A DNA stretch of 64,000 nt from an uncultured Oxalobacter sp. Lineage in GTDB: Bacteria; Pseudomonadota; Gammaproteobacteria; Burkholderiales; Burkholderiaceae_D. Shown here piece after piece: positions 47,736-57,394 of this stretch. How positions within the stretch are numbered: the first letter of the stretch is position 1; the number at the start of each line of letters is the position of its first letter. Under the pieces are notes generated by a model. The model saw only the letters and a program-made list of their open reading frames with translations. It had not been told where the DNA came from and did not search any database. Location of the stretch: assembly GCA_934270705.1 (NCBI GenBank), contig CAKQQG010000003.1, positions 1 to 64,000 of the forward strand, written 5' to 3'. Position numbers and translations under genes: made by a program.

Positions 47736-49001
47736 ATGAACACCACGGTACAACCTGCACAATGCAGCATCTTGAAGGACTTCACGAAGGACGCCTCGCG
47801 CCCGGTCTATATGGACTATTCGGCAACGACACCTGTTGATCCGCGCGTCGCCGAAAAAATGATTCCTTATCTGTGCGAAAAATTCGGCAATCCTGCCTCG
47901 AACAGCCATATGTACGGATGGGAAGCGGAAAAAGCGGTAGAAGAAGCTCGCGGTCACGTCGCCGCCCTGATCAATGCAGACGCCCGTGAAATCGTCTGGA
48001 CATCCGGCGCCACGGAAGCGAACAACCTTGCCATCAAGGGGGCCGCGCAATTTTACAAGACCAAAGGCAAGCACATCATCACGGTCAAAACCGAACACAA
48101 ATCCGTTCTCGATACATTCCGTGAACTGGAACGCGAAGGCTTCGAAGCGACCTATCTCGATCCTCAGGAAAACGGTCTGATCACACTCGAACAACTGGAA
48201 AAAGCCATTCGTCCCGACACGATTCTGGTATCCGTCATGATGGTCAACAACGAAATCGGCGTCATTCAGCCAATTGATGAAATCGGCGAACTGTGCCGCA
48301 GCAAAGGCATCGTTTTCCACTGCGATGCCGCACAGGCAGCAGGCAAAATGGACATCGATCTGCAAAAAACAAAAGTCGATCTGATGACACTGACCGCACA
48401 CAAGATTTGCGGTCCGAAAGGTATCGGCGCCCTTTTCGTCCGCCGGCGTCCCCGCATCCGTCTGGAAGCGCAAATGCATGGCGGCGGACATGAACGTGGC
48501 ATGCGTTCCGGTACACTGGCCACGCACCAGATCGTCGGCATGGGTGAGGCCTACCGTATCGCACGGGAAGAAATGCATTCCGAAGTCGCACGGATTCGTG
48601 TCCTGGCAAAACGACTCGCGGACGGTCTGTCACAAATCGAAGCTGTCGTATTCAACGGCGATATGGTTCACCGTATTCCGCATAATCTCAACGTCAGCTT
48701 CAATTATGTCGAGGGTGAATCGCTGATGATGGCGATGAAGGGACTGGCTGTTTCATCCGGCTCCGCATGTACTTCCGCCAGCCTTGAACCGTCCTATGTG
48801 CTTCGCGCGCTGGGCAGAAGCGATGAACTGGCGCACAGCTCGATCCGCTTCACGATCGGCCGTTTCACAACTGAAGAAGAAGTGGACTTCGCCATCGAAC
48901 TGGTCAAGACACAGGTCGCCAAGCTGCGCGAACTTTCACCGTTGTGGGACATGTACAAGGAAGGTATCGATATCAACACCATCCAGTGGGCAACCCACTG
49001 A
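47736..49001 (+). CDS. iscS: Cysteine desulfurase
   Basis: PLP enzyme that draws sulfur from cysteine for Fe-S clusters, tRNA thiolation and, via FdhD, the formate dehydrogenase cofactor. 421 residues. It has [19 protein letters not shown] near 24, the PLP lysine in [14 protein letters not shown] near 225 and the mobile-loop Cys in [14 protein letters not shown] near 345, with the C-terminal IscU-binding helix. The N terminus is about 17 residues longer than in E. coli. Second gene of the isc operon, 16 bases after iscR. Confidence 0.97.
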   Translation: MNTTVQPAQCSILKDFTKDASRPVYMDYSATTPVDPRVAEKMIPYLCEKFGNPASNSHMYGWEAEKAVEEARGHVAALINADAREIVWTSGATEANNLAIKGAAQFYKTKGKHIITVKTEHKSVLDTFRELEREGFEATYLDPQENGLITLEQLEKAIRPDTILVSVMMVNNEIGVIQPIDEIGELCRSKGIVFHCDAAQAAGKMDIDLQKTKVDLMTLTAHKICGPKGIGALFVRRRPRIRLEAQMHGGGHERGMRSGTLATHQIVGMGEAYRIAREEMHSEVARIRVLAKRLADGLSQIEAVVFNGDMVHRIPHNLNVSFNYVEGESLMMAMKGLAVSSGSACTSASLEPSYVLRALGRSDELAHSSIRFTIGRFTTEEEVDFAIELVKTQVAKLRELSPLWDMYKEGIDINTIQWATH

Positions 49002-49021
49002 AAAGGTCACCGGAGAATACT

Positions 49022-49417
49022 ATGACATACTCGAAAAAAGTCATCGATCACTATGAAAACCCGCGCAATGTCGGCAGTTTCGACAAGGATGACGACAACG
49101 TCGGTACCGGTATGGTCGGCGCGCCTGCATGCGGTGATGTAATGCGCCTGCAAATCAAGGTCGATGCCGAAGGCAAAATCGAGGACGCCCGTTTCAAGAC
49201 CTATGGTTGCGGTTCAGCCATCGCATCGAGTTCCCTGGTCACGGAATGGGTCAAGGGCAAAACACTGGATGAGGCCCTGCAAATCAAGAACTCTGATATT
49301 GCAGACGAATTGGCGCTGCCTCCTGTCAAGATTCACTGTTCGATTCTGGCAGAAGACGCCATCAAGGCCGCGATCAGCGATTACCGCAAACGTCAGGAAA
49401 AAAAGAACGAGGCATGA
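49022..49417 (+). CDS. iscU: Iron-sulfur cluster scaffold IscU
   Basis: Scaffold on which clusters are assembled. 131 residues: [18 protein letters not shown], the first cysteine in GAPACGDVM, the second in [13 protein letters not shown] and the third in the HscA-recognition stretch LPPVKIHCS near 99-107. The start ATG 49022 matches the family N terminus. It lies 20 bases after iscS. Confidence 0.97.
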   Translation: MTYSKKVIDHYENPRNVGSFDKDDDNVGTGMVGAPACGDVMRLQIKVDAEGKIEDARFKTYGCGSAIASSSLVTEWVKGKTLDEALQIKNSDIADELALPPVKIHCSILAEDAIKAAISDYRKRQEKKNEA

Positions 49418-49433
49418 AAGGACAGGAACCATC

Positions 49434-49757
49434 ATGGCAATTACACTGACAGAAAAAGCCGCCAGACACGTCACCCGCTTTCTGGAACGCCGCGGCAAAG
49501 GTCTCGGCTTGCGTTTCGGGGTTCAGACAACCGGTTGTTCCGGTATGTCCTACAAGCTCGAATATGTTGACGAACCGGGGACAGACGATACGGTTTTCGA
49601 ATCGAACGGAGTGAAGATTTTCGTCGATCCGAAAAGTTTGCCTTATCTTGATGGTACGGAACTGGATTTCGTCAGGGAAGGCTTGAACGAAGGTTTCAAG
49701 TTCCATAATCCGAACGTGAAAGATACCTGCGGCTGCGGCAACAGCTTCAAGGTCTGA
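49434..49757 (+). CDS. iscA: Iron-sulfur assembly protein IscA
   Basis: A-type carrier of the ISC system. 107 residues: [21 protein letters not shown] at the N terminus, [18 protein letters not shown] near 31 with the first cysteine, and [10 protein letters not shown] near 97 with the other two. The start at 49434 (ATGGCAATTAC) is the family start; the longer upstream frame overlaps iscU and is not conserved. It sits 16 bases after iscU. Confidence 0.96.
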   Translation: MAITLTEKAARHVTRFLERRGKGLGLRFGVQTTGCSGMSYKLEYVDEPGTDDTVFESNGVKIFVDPKSLPYLDGTELDFVREGLNEGFKFHNPNVKDTCGCGNSFKV

Positions 49758-49775
49758 GCCGACTCATCCTTCGTC

Positions 49776-50285
49776 ATGCAAAACCATTTCGAGTTTTTCG
49801 GCCTGCCCGCACAATTCACCGTTGACCGGGCCATGCTTGATGACGCTTACCGTAAAATACAGCATCTGGTTCATCCGGATCGTTTCGTGACCGCGACCGA
49901 AACGGAAAAAAGGGCTGCCATGCAATGGGCGGCAACGGCCAATGACGCCTACCAGACCCTGCGCGATCCGGTAAGACGTGCCATTTACCTGTGCGAACTC
50001 AATGGCTACAACGTACGTAAAGAAACACACGTATCCATGGAGCCCGATTTTCTGATGCAACAGATGCAGTGGCGTGAAACCCTTGAGGAGGCACGCCGGT
50101 CAGGTAACCGGCAAGACTTGCAGGCACTGAATGAACAATGCAGGCAATCACGTGAGAAATGCTTGCAGTGTGTCGAAACCCTCCTGAACCAACACCAATT
50201 CGAACAGGCTGCCAGTGAAACACGGAAACTGATGTTCCTCGAAAAATTCGGCGAGGAGATCGGCCGGTTCGCTGACGGAACCTGA
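49776..50285 (+). CDS. hscB: Co-chaperone HscB
   Basis: J-protein that brings IscU to HscA. 169 residues: J domain in the first 75 with the HPD motif in IQHLVHPDRF near 30, and a C-terminal three-helix IscU-binding bundle (about 90-165) with MQWRETLEEAR. It is followed 15 bases later by hscA, as in other isc operons. Confidence 0.95.
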   Translation: MQNHFEFFGLPAQFTVDRAMLDDAYRKIQHLVHPDRFVTATETEKRAAMQWAATANDAYQTLRDPVRRAIYLCELNGYNVRKETHVSMEPDFLMQQMQWRETLEEARRSGNRQDLQALNEQCRQSREKCLQCVETLLNQHQFEQAASETRKLMFLEKFGEEIGRFADGT

Positions 50286-50300
50286 TTTCACAAACTGAAC

Positions 50301-52166
50301 ATGGCACTCCTCCAGATCGCAGAACCCGGCATGTCCGCCGCACCACACCAGTTCCGTCTTGCTGTCGGAATCGACCTCGGCACGACGCATTCGCTTGTCG
50401 CGGTTGTCCGAAACAGCATTCCCGAAGTACTGGAAGACGAGCAACGCCGTCCGTTGCTCCCTTCTGTCGTTCGCTATTTCGCTGACGGACATACCGAAGT
50501 CGGCTATGCGGCAAGACAAGCGCAAAACAGCGATCCGAAAAATACCATTGCGTCCGTCAAACGTCTCATGGGACGCACACTCTCGGATATCACCAACATC
50601 GAGAGTCTGCCCTACCAGTTCGTCGATCATCCCGGCATGGTCAGAATCGCCACAGTCGCCGGAGAAAAAAGTCCTGTCGAAGTCTCTGCCGAAATTCTCG
50701 CCAGACTCAGATACCGCGTTGAGGATGCCTTTGATGAACCACTTGCCGGAGCGGTCATTACGGTACCCGCTTACTTCGATGATGCGCAGCGCCAGGCCAC
50801 CAAGGATGCCGCGAAACTTGCCGGTATCCATGTCCTGCGTCTTTTGAGCGAACCGACGGCCGCCGCCATCGCCTACGGTCTGGACAATGCACCCGAAGGC
50901 ATTTATGCGGCTTATGATCTCGGAGGCGGGACATTCGATATATCGATCCTGAAACTGAACAAGGGCGTTTTCGAAGTATTGGCCACAGGCGGCGATTCCC
51001 GACTGGGGGGCGACGATTTCGACCACCGTATATTTTGCTGGATAATCGAAAAAGCCCACCTGAAACCGCTTTCGCCGGAAGACAAACAACAGCTGATGAC
51101 CAAGGCACGGGAAGCAAAAGAACGCCTGTCCGCACGCGCTCGCGTGACCATCAACACCATCCTTTCGTCCGGGGAAAAAATCAACCTGGAACTGACTGCA
51201 CGCGCTTTTGAACAAATGACGCATCCACTTGTCTGCAAAACCATGCAACAAGTCAAGAAAACCATTCGTGATGCAGGCCTCACCATTCCCGATATCGACG
51301 GCATCATCCTGATCGGCGGTGCCACGCGCATGCCGCATATCCGCCGACAAATACAAAAGCTGTTCAGTAAAAAACCGCACGCCTCGATCGATCCGGAAAA
51401 AGTCGTCGCTCTCGGTGCAGCCATACAGGCCAATCTTCTGGCGGGCAACCGTGCGCCTGGCGATGATTGGCTCTTGCTGGATGTCACTCCGCTCTCCCTT
51501 GGTATCGAAACCATGGGAGGACTGGTGGAAAAGATCATTCCGCGAAACTCCACCATTCCCTGCACCTATGCACAGGAATTCACGACCTTCAAGGACGGAC
51601 AGACCGCATTGGCCATCCATGTCTTGCAAGGTGAACGCGAACTGGTCGATGACTGTCGTTCGCTGGCACGCTTCGAACTGCGCGGTATACCGCCAATGGC
51701 TGCTGGCGTCCCACGTATCCGCATCACCTTTCAGGTCGATGCCGATGGTCTGCTCTCCGTCTCGGCACGGGAAACCATTTCAGGTACGGAAGCATCCATC
51801 ACCGTCAAGCCATCCTACGGCCTGACCGATACGGAAATCGTCAAAATGCTTGAGGAATCCGGAAAAAATGCCGAAAGCGACATGCAATTGCGCGCCCTGA
51901 AAGAAGAACAGGTCGAGGCCAGACGGACGATTCAGGCGACGGAAACAGCATTGAATACCGACGGCGACCTTCTGGATGCAACTGAGCGCGCGACAATCGA
52001 ACAACTCATTGCCAACACACGCCGACACCTGCAAGGGGACTCGGCAACCGTCCTGCACGATGCCATCGAAGCCTTGACAAGAGGCACGGAGCAGTTCGCT
52101 GCCAGACGCATGAACCGCAGTATCCGGAAAGCCCTTTCCGGCAAGGCGATCAAGGACGTTATCTGA
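50301..52166 (+). CDS. hscA: Hsp70-type chaperone HscA
   Basis: Dedicated Hsp70 that releases the cluster from IscU. 621 residues: nucleotide-binding domain with [14 protein letters not shown] near 23, [25 protein letters not shown] near 150, [15 protein letters not shown] near 206 and [12 protein letters not shown] near 335. The substrate-binding domain follows (about 400-560). It lies between hscB and fdx. Confidence 0.97.
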   Translation: MALLQIAEPGMSAAPHQFRLAVGIDLGTTHSLVAVVRNSIPEVLEDEQRRPLLPSVVRYFADGHTEVGYAARQAQNSDPKNTIASVKRLMGRTLSDITNIESLPYQFVDHPGMVRIATVAGEKSPVEVSAEILARLRYRVEDAFDEPLAGAVITVPAYFDDAQRQATKDAAKLAGIHVLRLLSEPTAAAIAYGLDNAPEGIYAAYDLGGGTFDISILKLNKGVFEVLATGGDSRLGGDDFDHRIFCWIIEKAHLKPLSPEDKQQLMTKAREAKERLSARARVTINTILSSGEKINLELTARAFEQMTHPLVCKTMQQVKKTIRDAGLTIPDIDGIILIGGATRMPHIRRQIQKLFSKKPHASIDPEKVVALGAAIQANLLAGNRAPGDDWLLLDVTPLSLGIETMGGLVEKIIPRNSTIPCTYAQEFTTFKDGQTALAIHVLQGERELVDDCRSLARFELRGIPPMAAGVPRIRITFQVDADGLLSVSARETISGTEASITVKPSYGLTDTEIVKMLEESGKNAESDMQLRALKEEQVEARRTIQATETALNTDGDLLDATERATIEQLIANTRRHLQGDSATVLHDAIEALTRGTEQFAARRMNRSIRKALSGKAIKDVI

Positions 52167-52182
52167 ATTTACCGGAGACAGC

Positions 52183-52521
52183 ATGCCAAAAATCACAGTA
52201 TTGCCCCATGAGGCACTTTGTCCGGATGGTGCGGTCATCGACGCCCGTTCAGGGCAGTCGATTTGCGATGCCCTTCTGGACAACCATATCGAAATCGAAC
52301 ACGCTTGCGGAAAATGCGGCGCATGCAGTACCTGCCATATCATCATCCGCAAGGGATTCTCCTCGCTTTCGGAAATGAGCGAGAAGGAAGAAGACATGCT
52401 CGACAGGGCGTGGGGGCTGGAAGCGGAATCCCGCCTTTCCTGTCAGGCAAAAATCGGCGAAGAAGACCTGACGGTCGAAATACCGAAATACAACATCAAT
52501 CTCGTCAGCGAAAACCGCTGA
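52183..52521 (+). CDS. fdx: [2Fe-2S] ferredoxin of the ISC system
   Basis: Adrenodoxin-type ferredoxin that supplies electrons for cluster assembly. 112 residues with the C-x5-C-x2-C motif in [13 protein letters not shown] near 44 and the fourth ligand in RLSCQAKI near 86. It lies 16 bases after hscA and 22 bases before iscX. Confidence 0.97.
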   Translation: MPKITVLPHEALCPDGAVIDARSGQSICDALLDNHIEIEHACGKCGACSTCHIIIRKGFSSLSEMSEKEEDMLDRAWGLEAESRLSCQAKIGEEDLTVEIPKYNINLVSENR

Positions 52522-52543
52522 TACCCCTGTGGAAAACCGTATT

Positions 52544-52741
52544 ATGAAATGGTCCGATACCCAAAGAATCGCTGAAGAACTGACCGATCGCTATCCGGAT
52601 ACCGACCCCCTGAGTGTACGCTTTACGGATTTGCACGACTGGATTTGCCGTCTGGATGGCTTTGACGACGACCCCAACCGTTCCAATGAAAGAATCCTCG
52701 AAGCGATCCTGATGGCCTGGATAAAGGAAGCACAGGACTGA
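52544..52741 (+). CDS. iscX: Fe-S assembly protein IscX
   Basis: Small acidic protein (65 residues) that binds IscS and modulates desulfurase activity. [19 protein letters not shown] at the N terminus, [20 protein letters not shown] near 27 and [13 protein letters not shown] at the end are family-typical. I used ATG 52544; a GTG 15 bases upstream is possible. Last gene of the isc operon. Confidence 0.95.
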   Translation: MKWSDTQRIAEELTDRYPDTDPLSVRFTDLHDWICRLDGFDDDPNRSNERILEAILMAWIKEAQD

Positions 52742-52762
52742 TGCGGCATCTCCGGCATTTTG

Positions 52763-53212
52763 TCAACGCCGGTTCTGCTTCATGATTTGCTGCTGTTCGC
52801 GCTGCCAGTCGCGTGCTTTCTCGCTTTCCCGCTTGTCATACTGTTTCTTGCCCTTGGCAAGACCGATTTCGCATTTGATTCGCCCTTTCGAGAAATGCAG
52901 ATTGAGCGGAACCAGCGTATAACCGGCACGTTCCACCTTGCCGATCAGCTTGTTGATCTCGGAAGCATGCATCAACAGCTTCCTGTCACGTACCGGATCC
53001 GGTTTGATATGTGTCGATGCTGTCGCCAACGGGCTGATATGTGCACCGAACAGGAATATTTCACCTGCACGGACAATGACATACGCCTCTTTCAGTTGCA
53101 CCCGACCGGCACGGATGGCTTTGACTTCCCAACCTTCCAGCGCCATGCCCGCTTCAAAGCGTTCTTCGATAAAATAATCGTGAAATGCTTTTTTATTATC
53201 GGCAATAGTCAT
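52763..53212 (-). CDS. smpB: SsrA-binding protein SmpB
   Basis: Partner of tmRNA in rescuing stalled ribosomes. 149 residues: [39 protein letters not shown] at the N terminus, the beta-barrel core with [25 protein letters not shown] near 105, and a basic C-terminal tail ending KQNRR. The start at 53212 matches the family; the longer frame has no conserved upstream part. It is divergent from ratA and convergent with iscX. No ssrA gene is in the window. Confidence 0.96.
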   Translation of the reverse strand: MTIADNKKAFHDYFIEERFEAGMALEGWEVKAIRAGRVQLKEAYVIVRAGEIFLFGAHISPLATASTHIKPDPVRDRKLLMHASEINKLIGKVERAGYTLVPLNLHFSKGRIKCEIGLAKGKKQYDKRESEKARDWQREQQQIMKQNRR

Positions 53213-53269
53213 AAACGCACACGCTTCCTTGTATAAAATAGCGATTTTATCAAAATCATTCACGTCCAG

Positions 53270-53704
53270 ATGACGATCGTACACAAATCGGTATTGCTCA
53301 ATTACAGCGCACAGCAGATGTATGCGCTGGTTGATGATATGGAAAGCTACCCGTCTTTTCTCCCCTGGTGCGACCGTGTCGAAATCCAGCGCGATCCCGA
53401 TGGGCGGACGGTAGTCGCTTCCATTTTCCTGAATTTTTGCGGCATCACACAAAGTTTCACGACATGCAACACCCATACCGAGCCTTCATCCATCCGGATG
53501 AAGCTCGTTCGCGGTCCTTTTCGCCGGCTTGATGGTCAATGGACATTCAATGCGTTGGACAACGACCGCTGCCGTGTGGAACTGTACCTGAACTACGAGT
53601 TCTCGCATTTTTTCCTGGAAAAACTGCTGGGACCTGTCTTCGATATAGTCACCAACAGTCTGGTCGATTCTTTTTGCGAACGTGCCCGGAAAATCCATGG
53701 ATAA
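53270..53704 (+). CDS. ratA: RatA/Coq10-like START-domain protein
   Basis: 144-residue SRPBCC-fold protein of the polyketide cyclase/Coq10 type. [37 protein letters not shown] at the N terminus and the [15 protein letters not shown] block near 82 fit E. coli RatA (PasT). That protein was described as a toxin acting on 50S subunits; other work points to ubiquinone-related roles. Divergent from smpB and overlapping the next gene, the usual ratA-rnfH pair. It has no adjacent antitoxin other than RnfH. Confidence 0.88.
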   Translation: MTIVHKSVLLNYSAQQMYALVDDMESYPSFLPWCDRVEIQRDPDGRTVVASIFLNFCGITQSFTTCNTHTEPSSIRMKLVRGPFRRLDGQWTFNALDNDRCRVELYLNYEFSHFFLEKLLGPVFDIVTNSLVDSFCERARKIHG

Positions 53705-54005
53705 CATCACATCATCCGCCATACCGCCGATCACCATTCAGGTCTGTTACGCGGAGGCGAATCACCAGTTTCTGATCGACATGACTGTTACCAAAGGCAC
53801 AAGACTGATCGAAGCCATCCGGCAAAGCGGCATTGAAAAAAAACTGTCTATTGCCATCAAGGAAGGCAACGTGGGCATTTTCGGTCAGAAAAAACCTTTC
53901 AATACCATTCTCGATGCAGGCGACCGTATTGAAATCTACCGCCCGCTTGCCGCCACACCACAGGAATTGCGACGACGACGCATCCAACGTGGCAACGACA
54001 CCTGA
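53697..54005 (+). CDS. rnfH: RnfH family (UPF0125) ubiquitin-like fold protein
   Basis: 102 residues; its start codon overlaps the end of ratA by 8 bases. It has the beta-grasp-like pattern ITIQVCYAEANHQFLIDMTV, GTRLIEAIRQSGIEKK and VGIFGQKKPFNTILDAGDRIEIYRPL typical of RnfH/RatB. Its function is not settled. The C-terminal tail is basic (RRRRIQRG). Confidence 0.88.
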   Translation: MDNITSSAIPPITIQVCYAEANHQFLIDMTVTKGTRLIEAIRQSGIEKKLSIAIKEGNVGIFGQKKPFNTILDAGDRIEIYRPLAATPQELRRRRIQRGNDT

Positions 54006-54013
54006 TCTTTCAT

Positions 54014-54673
54014 TTATTTCAGCAATGGTTCGAGATAAAGCCACACATTGTCCAGCATGATGGGCTGTGCAGCGGCGACCGGATGGATATTGTCGCTCTG
54101 GAACAGGTCGTCACGTTCCGCAACGCCCTTCAGGAAAAAAGGCACCAGCGATACTTTGCCTTTTTTCGCCACCGCAGGATACACACCGGCGAAATCACGC
54201 GTATATACCTGACCGTAATTGGGTGGAAGCTGCATCCCCAGCAGCAATACTTTTCCTTTCTGCTGTTTGACCATCTCCACCATGGCCAGCAAATTGTCAT
54301 AAAGGGATTTGACGGAAAATCCGCGCAATCCGTCATTGGCGCCCAGTTCGATCACCACCACCGATGGCGCATATCGTTTGAGCAAGGCAGGCAGTCTCGC
54401 CTTGCCCCCTCCCGAAGTATCACCACTGATACTGGCATTGACGACAGCCGTTTCCGGATAATCCTTTTTCAACCGTTTTTCAAGCAGATCGACCCAACCG
54501 CTCCCTTTTTCCAGCCCATACCCGGCAGAAAGACTGTCGCCCAATACCAACACGGTCTTCGGGGCTGCGCAGGCGGGATTTCCGGAAAAAAGACATAATA
54601 GGAACATGACGGCGATGACTTGCCATAAACGAAATACGGACAATCTGAAGCGGACGATACCCGATATATCCAT
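54014..54673 (-). CDS. tesA: Multifunctional acyl-CoA thioesterase I / arylesterase, exported
   Basis: SGNH-family hydrolase of about 219 residues. An N-terminal signal sequence (about 1-38, hydrophobic VIAVMFLLCLFSG, ending ACAA) directs it to the periplasm. The catalytic blocks are VLGDSLSAGYGL near 45 (Ser), NASISGDTSGGG near 80, GANDGLRG near 115 (Asn) and DNIHP near 195 (Asp/His). The start is uncertain: ATG 54673 shares bases with the divergent ABC start at 54672; ATG 54682 is three codons earlier. In E. coli tesA is likewise divergent from ybbA. Confidence 0.9.
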   Translation of the reverse strand: MDISGIVRFRLSVFRLWQVIAVMFLLCLFSGNPACAAPKTVLVLGDSLSAGYGLEKGSGWVDLLEKRLKKDYPETAVVNASISGDTSGGGKARLPALLKRYAPSVVVIELGANDGLRGFSVKSLYDNLLAMVEMVKQQKGKVLLLGMQLPPNYGQVYTRDFAGVYPAVAKKGKVSLVPFFLKGVAERDDLFQSDNIHPVAAAQPIMLDNVWLYLEPLLK

Positions 54674-55376
54674 GTCAAACACTCCTTGTTTCCATCACAC
54701 CGCCATCGAGGCTGTTCATCTGTACAAAACGGTCGCCGATGCGACCGATACGCTTGCCATATTGCACGACATTCATTTCAGCATTCCCGTCAATGAAACC
54801 GTTGCCATCATAGGCGCTTCGGGTTCAGGAAAAACAACGCTTTTAAGCCTTCTTGCGGGACTGGATACACCGACTTCCGGAACCGTCAGATTGTGCGGCA
54901 TCGACATCTTCGCAATGAGCGAAGATGAACGCGCAATGCTGAGAAAAAAAATGCTCGGTTTCGTATTCCAGTCATTTCAGCTGCTTCCACACCTCACCGC
55001 ACTTGAGAACGTCATGCTTCCGCTGGAATTGCAAGGCGTTCCCCACGCTGCCTCACGTGCGTTGTCCTTCCTGAAACGAGTCGGACTTTCATCACGTACA
55101 CAACATTATCCCAGATACCTTTCCGGAGGAGAACAGCAGCGTGTGGCGCTGGCGCGTGCTTTCGTCACCGAACCACCGCTTCTGTTCGCCGACGAGCCAA
55201 CAGGCAATCTCGATACCCGGACAGGACAGGAAATTATCGAACTGATGTTCTCCATGCACAGGGAGCGGCACATGACGCTGGTTCTGGTAACGCACGATTT
55301 GGAAATCGCCGCCAGATGCCATCGAGTCATCGAAATCCGCGACGGCAGGATGACAAGTGGACAACCGGCAAGCTAA
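54672..55376 (+). CDS. ybbA: YbbA/LolD-type ABC transporter ATP-binding protein
   Basis: 234 residues. Walker [11 protein letters not shown] near 50, Q-loop FQSFQLLPHL near 100, signature LSGGEQQRV near 153 and Walker B LLFADEPTGNLD near 175, all complete. In E. coli the homologue ybbA is followed by the permease ybbP; no permease gene follows here, and the next gene is convergent. Its start codon overlaps that of tesA on the other strand, so its promoter must lie within tesA. Partner and substrate are unknown. The product may pair with a permease encoded elsewhere or be residual. Confidence 0.9.
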   Translation: MSNTPCFHHTAIEAVHLYKTVADATDTLAILHDIHFSIPVNETVAIIGASGSGKTTLLSLLAGLDTPTSGTVRLCGIDIFAMSEDERAMLRKKMLGFVFQSFQLLPHLTALENVMLPLELQGVPHAASRALSFLKRVGLSSRTQHYPRYLSGGEQQRVALARAFVTEPPLLFADEPTGNLDTRTGQEIIELMFSMHRERHMTLVLVTHDLEIAARCHRVIEIRDGRMTSGQPAS

Positions 55377-55978
55377 CGCCAGTATTCAGGCATATCATCC
55401 TGTGAATGGGCGTTTTTTCCCGAACGTTGTTTCAGCGGCTCAATGACGTCGTTATCGTTCTGGCTACCGTCAAGCCTGGTCAGCCGCTGTTTCGTTCTCG
55501 CGCTTTCCGCCAATTTCCGCTTTTTTTCTTCCGGCAATCTCTGATATTCCTGCCACTTTTGCGACTTTCGTTCGGGATTGAGTTTTCTGAAACCCAGATA
55601 ATTCTGTCTGGCCAGACGCCGTTGCTCCGGCGTCAATTTCAGCCAGTCATGGATATGGTTCCGGAAACGTTGTTTTTTCTCCGGAGACATCTGTTCCATC
55701 TTGTCAGCCACCGCCAGCCATTTCCTTTTCTGTGCGGCGCTTAGCTGTGTCCAGGTACTTTCAAGCGGTGCGAGCGACTCTTTTTGCGCAGGTGTGAGAC
55801 TGTCCCATGAATCACCTGCCATATTTTTCTCATGCGTCTGTTCCATGCCGAGAAACGTACGCAGATCCTCCATCGGCACAAAAACATAAACCGCTCCGGC
55901 AACGACCAGCACCAGAATCACTGATACGGATACCCACCACGGTACCGTCTTCCTGCCAGCATGATGCCGTTCGCTCAT
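55373..55978 (-). CDS. Membrane-anchored DUF3106-domain protein
   Basis: 201 residues. An N-terminal anchor (about 13-35, WWVSVSVILVLVVAGAVYVFV) is followed by a hydrophilic, charged, helix-rich domain. It contains the DUF3106-like tandem pattern LTPAQKESLAPL, WTQLSAAQKRKWLAVAD, MSPEKKQRFRNHIHDWLKLTPEQRRLARQNY. The C terminus is very basic with Arg/Lys/Gln runs. Function is unknown. It is the last gene of the sigma-DUF3619-DUF3106 unit. Its 3' end overlaps the ybbA stop by 4 bases, tail to tail. Confidence 0.82.
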   Translation of the reverse strand: MSERHHAGRKTVPWWVSVSVILVLVVAGAVYVFVPMEDLRTFLGMEQTHEKNMAGDSWDSLTPAQKESLAPLESTWTQLSAAQKRKWLAVADKMEQMSPEKKQRFRNHIHDWLKLTPEQRRLARQNYLGFRKLNPERKSQKWQEYQRLPEEKKRKLAESARTKQRLTRLDGSQNDNDVIEPLKQRSGKNAHSQDDMPEYWR

Positions 55979-55993
55979 GACCCAAACCCCGAT

Positions 55994-56389
55994 TCACGAT
56001 CTGTCGGCAACGTAAGCTCTGAAACCGGTATCCGCATAAGCGGACGGTGGTAACTCGTCGGACAAAACGGCAATATCGATATCGGTAAGCTCACGAAGCT
56101 GCCGTTGCTGTTCATAATGGCATATGCCCGTCAGTCCGACTACCAGCACAAGCACAGGCAAGCCAAGTCCCAGCTTTGCAATCCATGAGGGTCTGCCTGA
56201 AAAACTGCCGGACATAGCGGCGCATACCTGCTGAAAGACATTCACATAAAGCGGGGATGCCTTCTTGCGTCCGACAGCTGCCAGACGCGCCTGCTCCAGT
56301 CGCTGCGCAACGGATTCCGGTATATCATCAAGCTTTTCGTTCAATGCATGACGCACCTTGTAAGCGAAATTTTCCTCATTCATGTTCAT
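55994..56389 (-). CDS. DUF3619 membrane protein, candidate anti-sigma factor
   Basis: 131 residues: a cytoplasmic helical N-terminal part (about 1-70, including ALNEKLDDIPESVAQRLEQARLAAV), one transmembrane segment (about 74-94, LGLGLPVLVLVVGLTGI), and a short periplasmic tail. The start codon overlaps the sigma factor stop as ATGA, so the two are translationally coupled. By arrangement (sigma factor then single-span membrane protein) it could be the anti-sigma factor, but it has no recognisable zinc-binding motif and the DUF3619 family is uncharacterised. Confidence 0.8.
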   Translation of the reverse strand: MNMNEENFAYKVRHALNEKLDDIPESVAQRLEQARLAAVGRKKASPLYVNVFQQVCAAMSGSFSGRPSWIAKLGLGLPVLVLVVGLTGICHYEQQRQLRELTDIDIAVLSDELPPSAYADTGFRAYVADRS

Positions 56390-56952
56390 AGCTCAATCCC
56401 TCTTGCCTTGAGCGCTTTTGCCAGCGCATGAGCCGCACGCGAACAATGCGTCTTGACGCTCCCTTCGGAACAATTCATCGCTTCTGCAGTTTCAGCGACA
56501 TCCATATCATTCCAGTAACGCATCAGAAACGCTTCCCGTTGACGGGCAGGCAATTTTTCGATTTCCTCTTCGATAATCGTCAATACCTGCGCTCGCTCGA
56601 GCTTGTCGGCAGACGACTCCACCACTTCATGACCGTCATCACCCTGATAAACCTCGAGCCAGTCGAAATCGTCATCGTCTCCCTTGCCCGACATGCTCGA
56701 AAAAAGGCTGACCCAGGTATTCCTGACCTTCTCGCGCCGGAAAAAATCGCTGATCGTATTCTGGAGGATACGCTGAAACAGCATCGGCAATTCCGATGCC
56801 GGTCTGTCGCCATATTTTTCCGCAAGTTTGATCATCGCATCCTGAACGATGTCCAGCGCCGTTTCATCACGCCTGACCGCATAGGCAGCCTGCTTGAAAG
56901 CCCGCTTTTCGATACTTGCAAGAAAATCAGATAATTCTTTGCCCGTTGCCAT
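56386..56952 (-). CDS. ECF-type RNA polymerase sigma factor
   Basis: 188 residues with two regions: sigma2 (about 10-80, with RAFKQAAYAVRRDETALDIVQDAMIKLAEKY and MLFQRILQNTISDFFRREK) and sigma4 (about 125-180, with LPARQREAFLMRYWNDMDVAETAEAMNCSEGSVKTHCSRAAHAL helix-turn-helix). An acidic linker (GKGDDDDFDW) lies between. It belongs to a betaproteobacterial group often adjacent to DUF3619/DUF3106 genes. ATG 56952 is chosen; a longer frame to 57027 adds a hydrophobic stretch not typical of the family. Confidence 0.88.
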   Translation of the reverse strand: MATGKELSDFLASIEKRAFKQAAYAVRRDETALDIVQDAMIKLAEKYGDRPASELPMLFQRILQNTISDFFRREKVRNTWVSLFSSMSGKGDDDDFDWLEVYQGDDGHEVVESSADKLERAQVLTIIEEEIEKLPARQREAFLMRYWNDMDVAETAEAMNCSEGSVKTHCSRAAHALAKALKARGIEL

Positions 56953-57394
56953 GCGAATTGGCAGGAAAACCAGCCATACAGAAAGAAATGAGACGCAGCA
57001 TAGCAGCCACGTCAAACAGGTGCACATGCTAGCAAAGAAAAACCTGCTTGTGCAGATAGTGGTGTAAAATTACTTGTTTTATAGAATTGCCGAAGTATTG
57101 TAAATTTGTAAAATTGAGTAGCGCTTGATCAAAATATCGAAAGCGATTATCTGCTAGCCGCCATATTACCCTGTGGCGGAACGTTTTCTCACCGGTGCCC
57201 ATCATGCCGCCTGTCGTGAAAACCTGCTTTGCTGTTTTGAAAGCTGTTTGCTCTGACCCGCGCCACAAGCGCGAGAAATTGACACTTGTTTTGCGGTGTT
57301 TCGCAATGACATGAAAAAATTGCCTCTGGCAATCACGGTTTCGTCAGGAAAGAGCATCCGATCAATTTCCAGTGGACCTTGAAAGGAAAGAATT
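56953..57394. other. Intergenic region between the sigma factor gene and ilvB
   Basis: About 442 bases, with no credible gene; small frames in it lack family-like sequence. Near 57279-57307 is a possible ilvB promoter, TTGACA, 17 bases, CGCAAT. I saw no clear branched-chain-amino-acid leader peptide and attenuator pair. The ilvB Shine-Dalgarno is AAAGGAAAG before ATG 57395. The leftward promoter of the sigma factor unit should lie in 56953-57120. Confidence 0.45.

Noticed and set aside
50148-51629. 493-codon frame antisense to hscA
   Set aside because: Covered by hscA and hscB, which carry their complete motifs.
57029-57268. Small leftward frame in the gap before ilvB
   Set aside because: No family resemblance and no ribosome binding site; it is likely chance in the A+T-rich leader.
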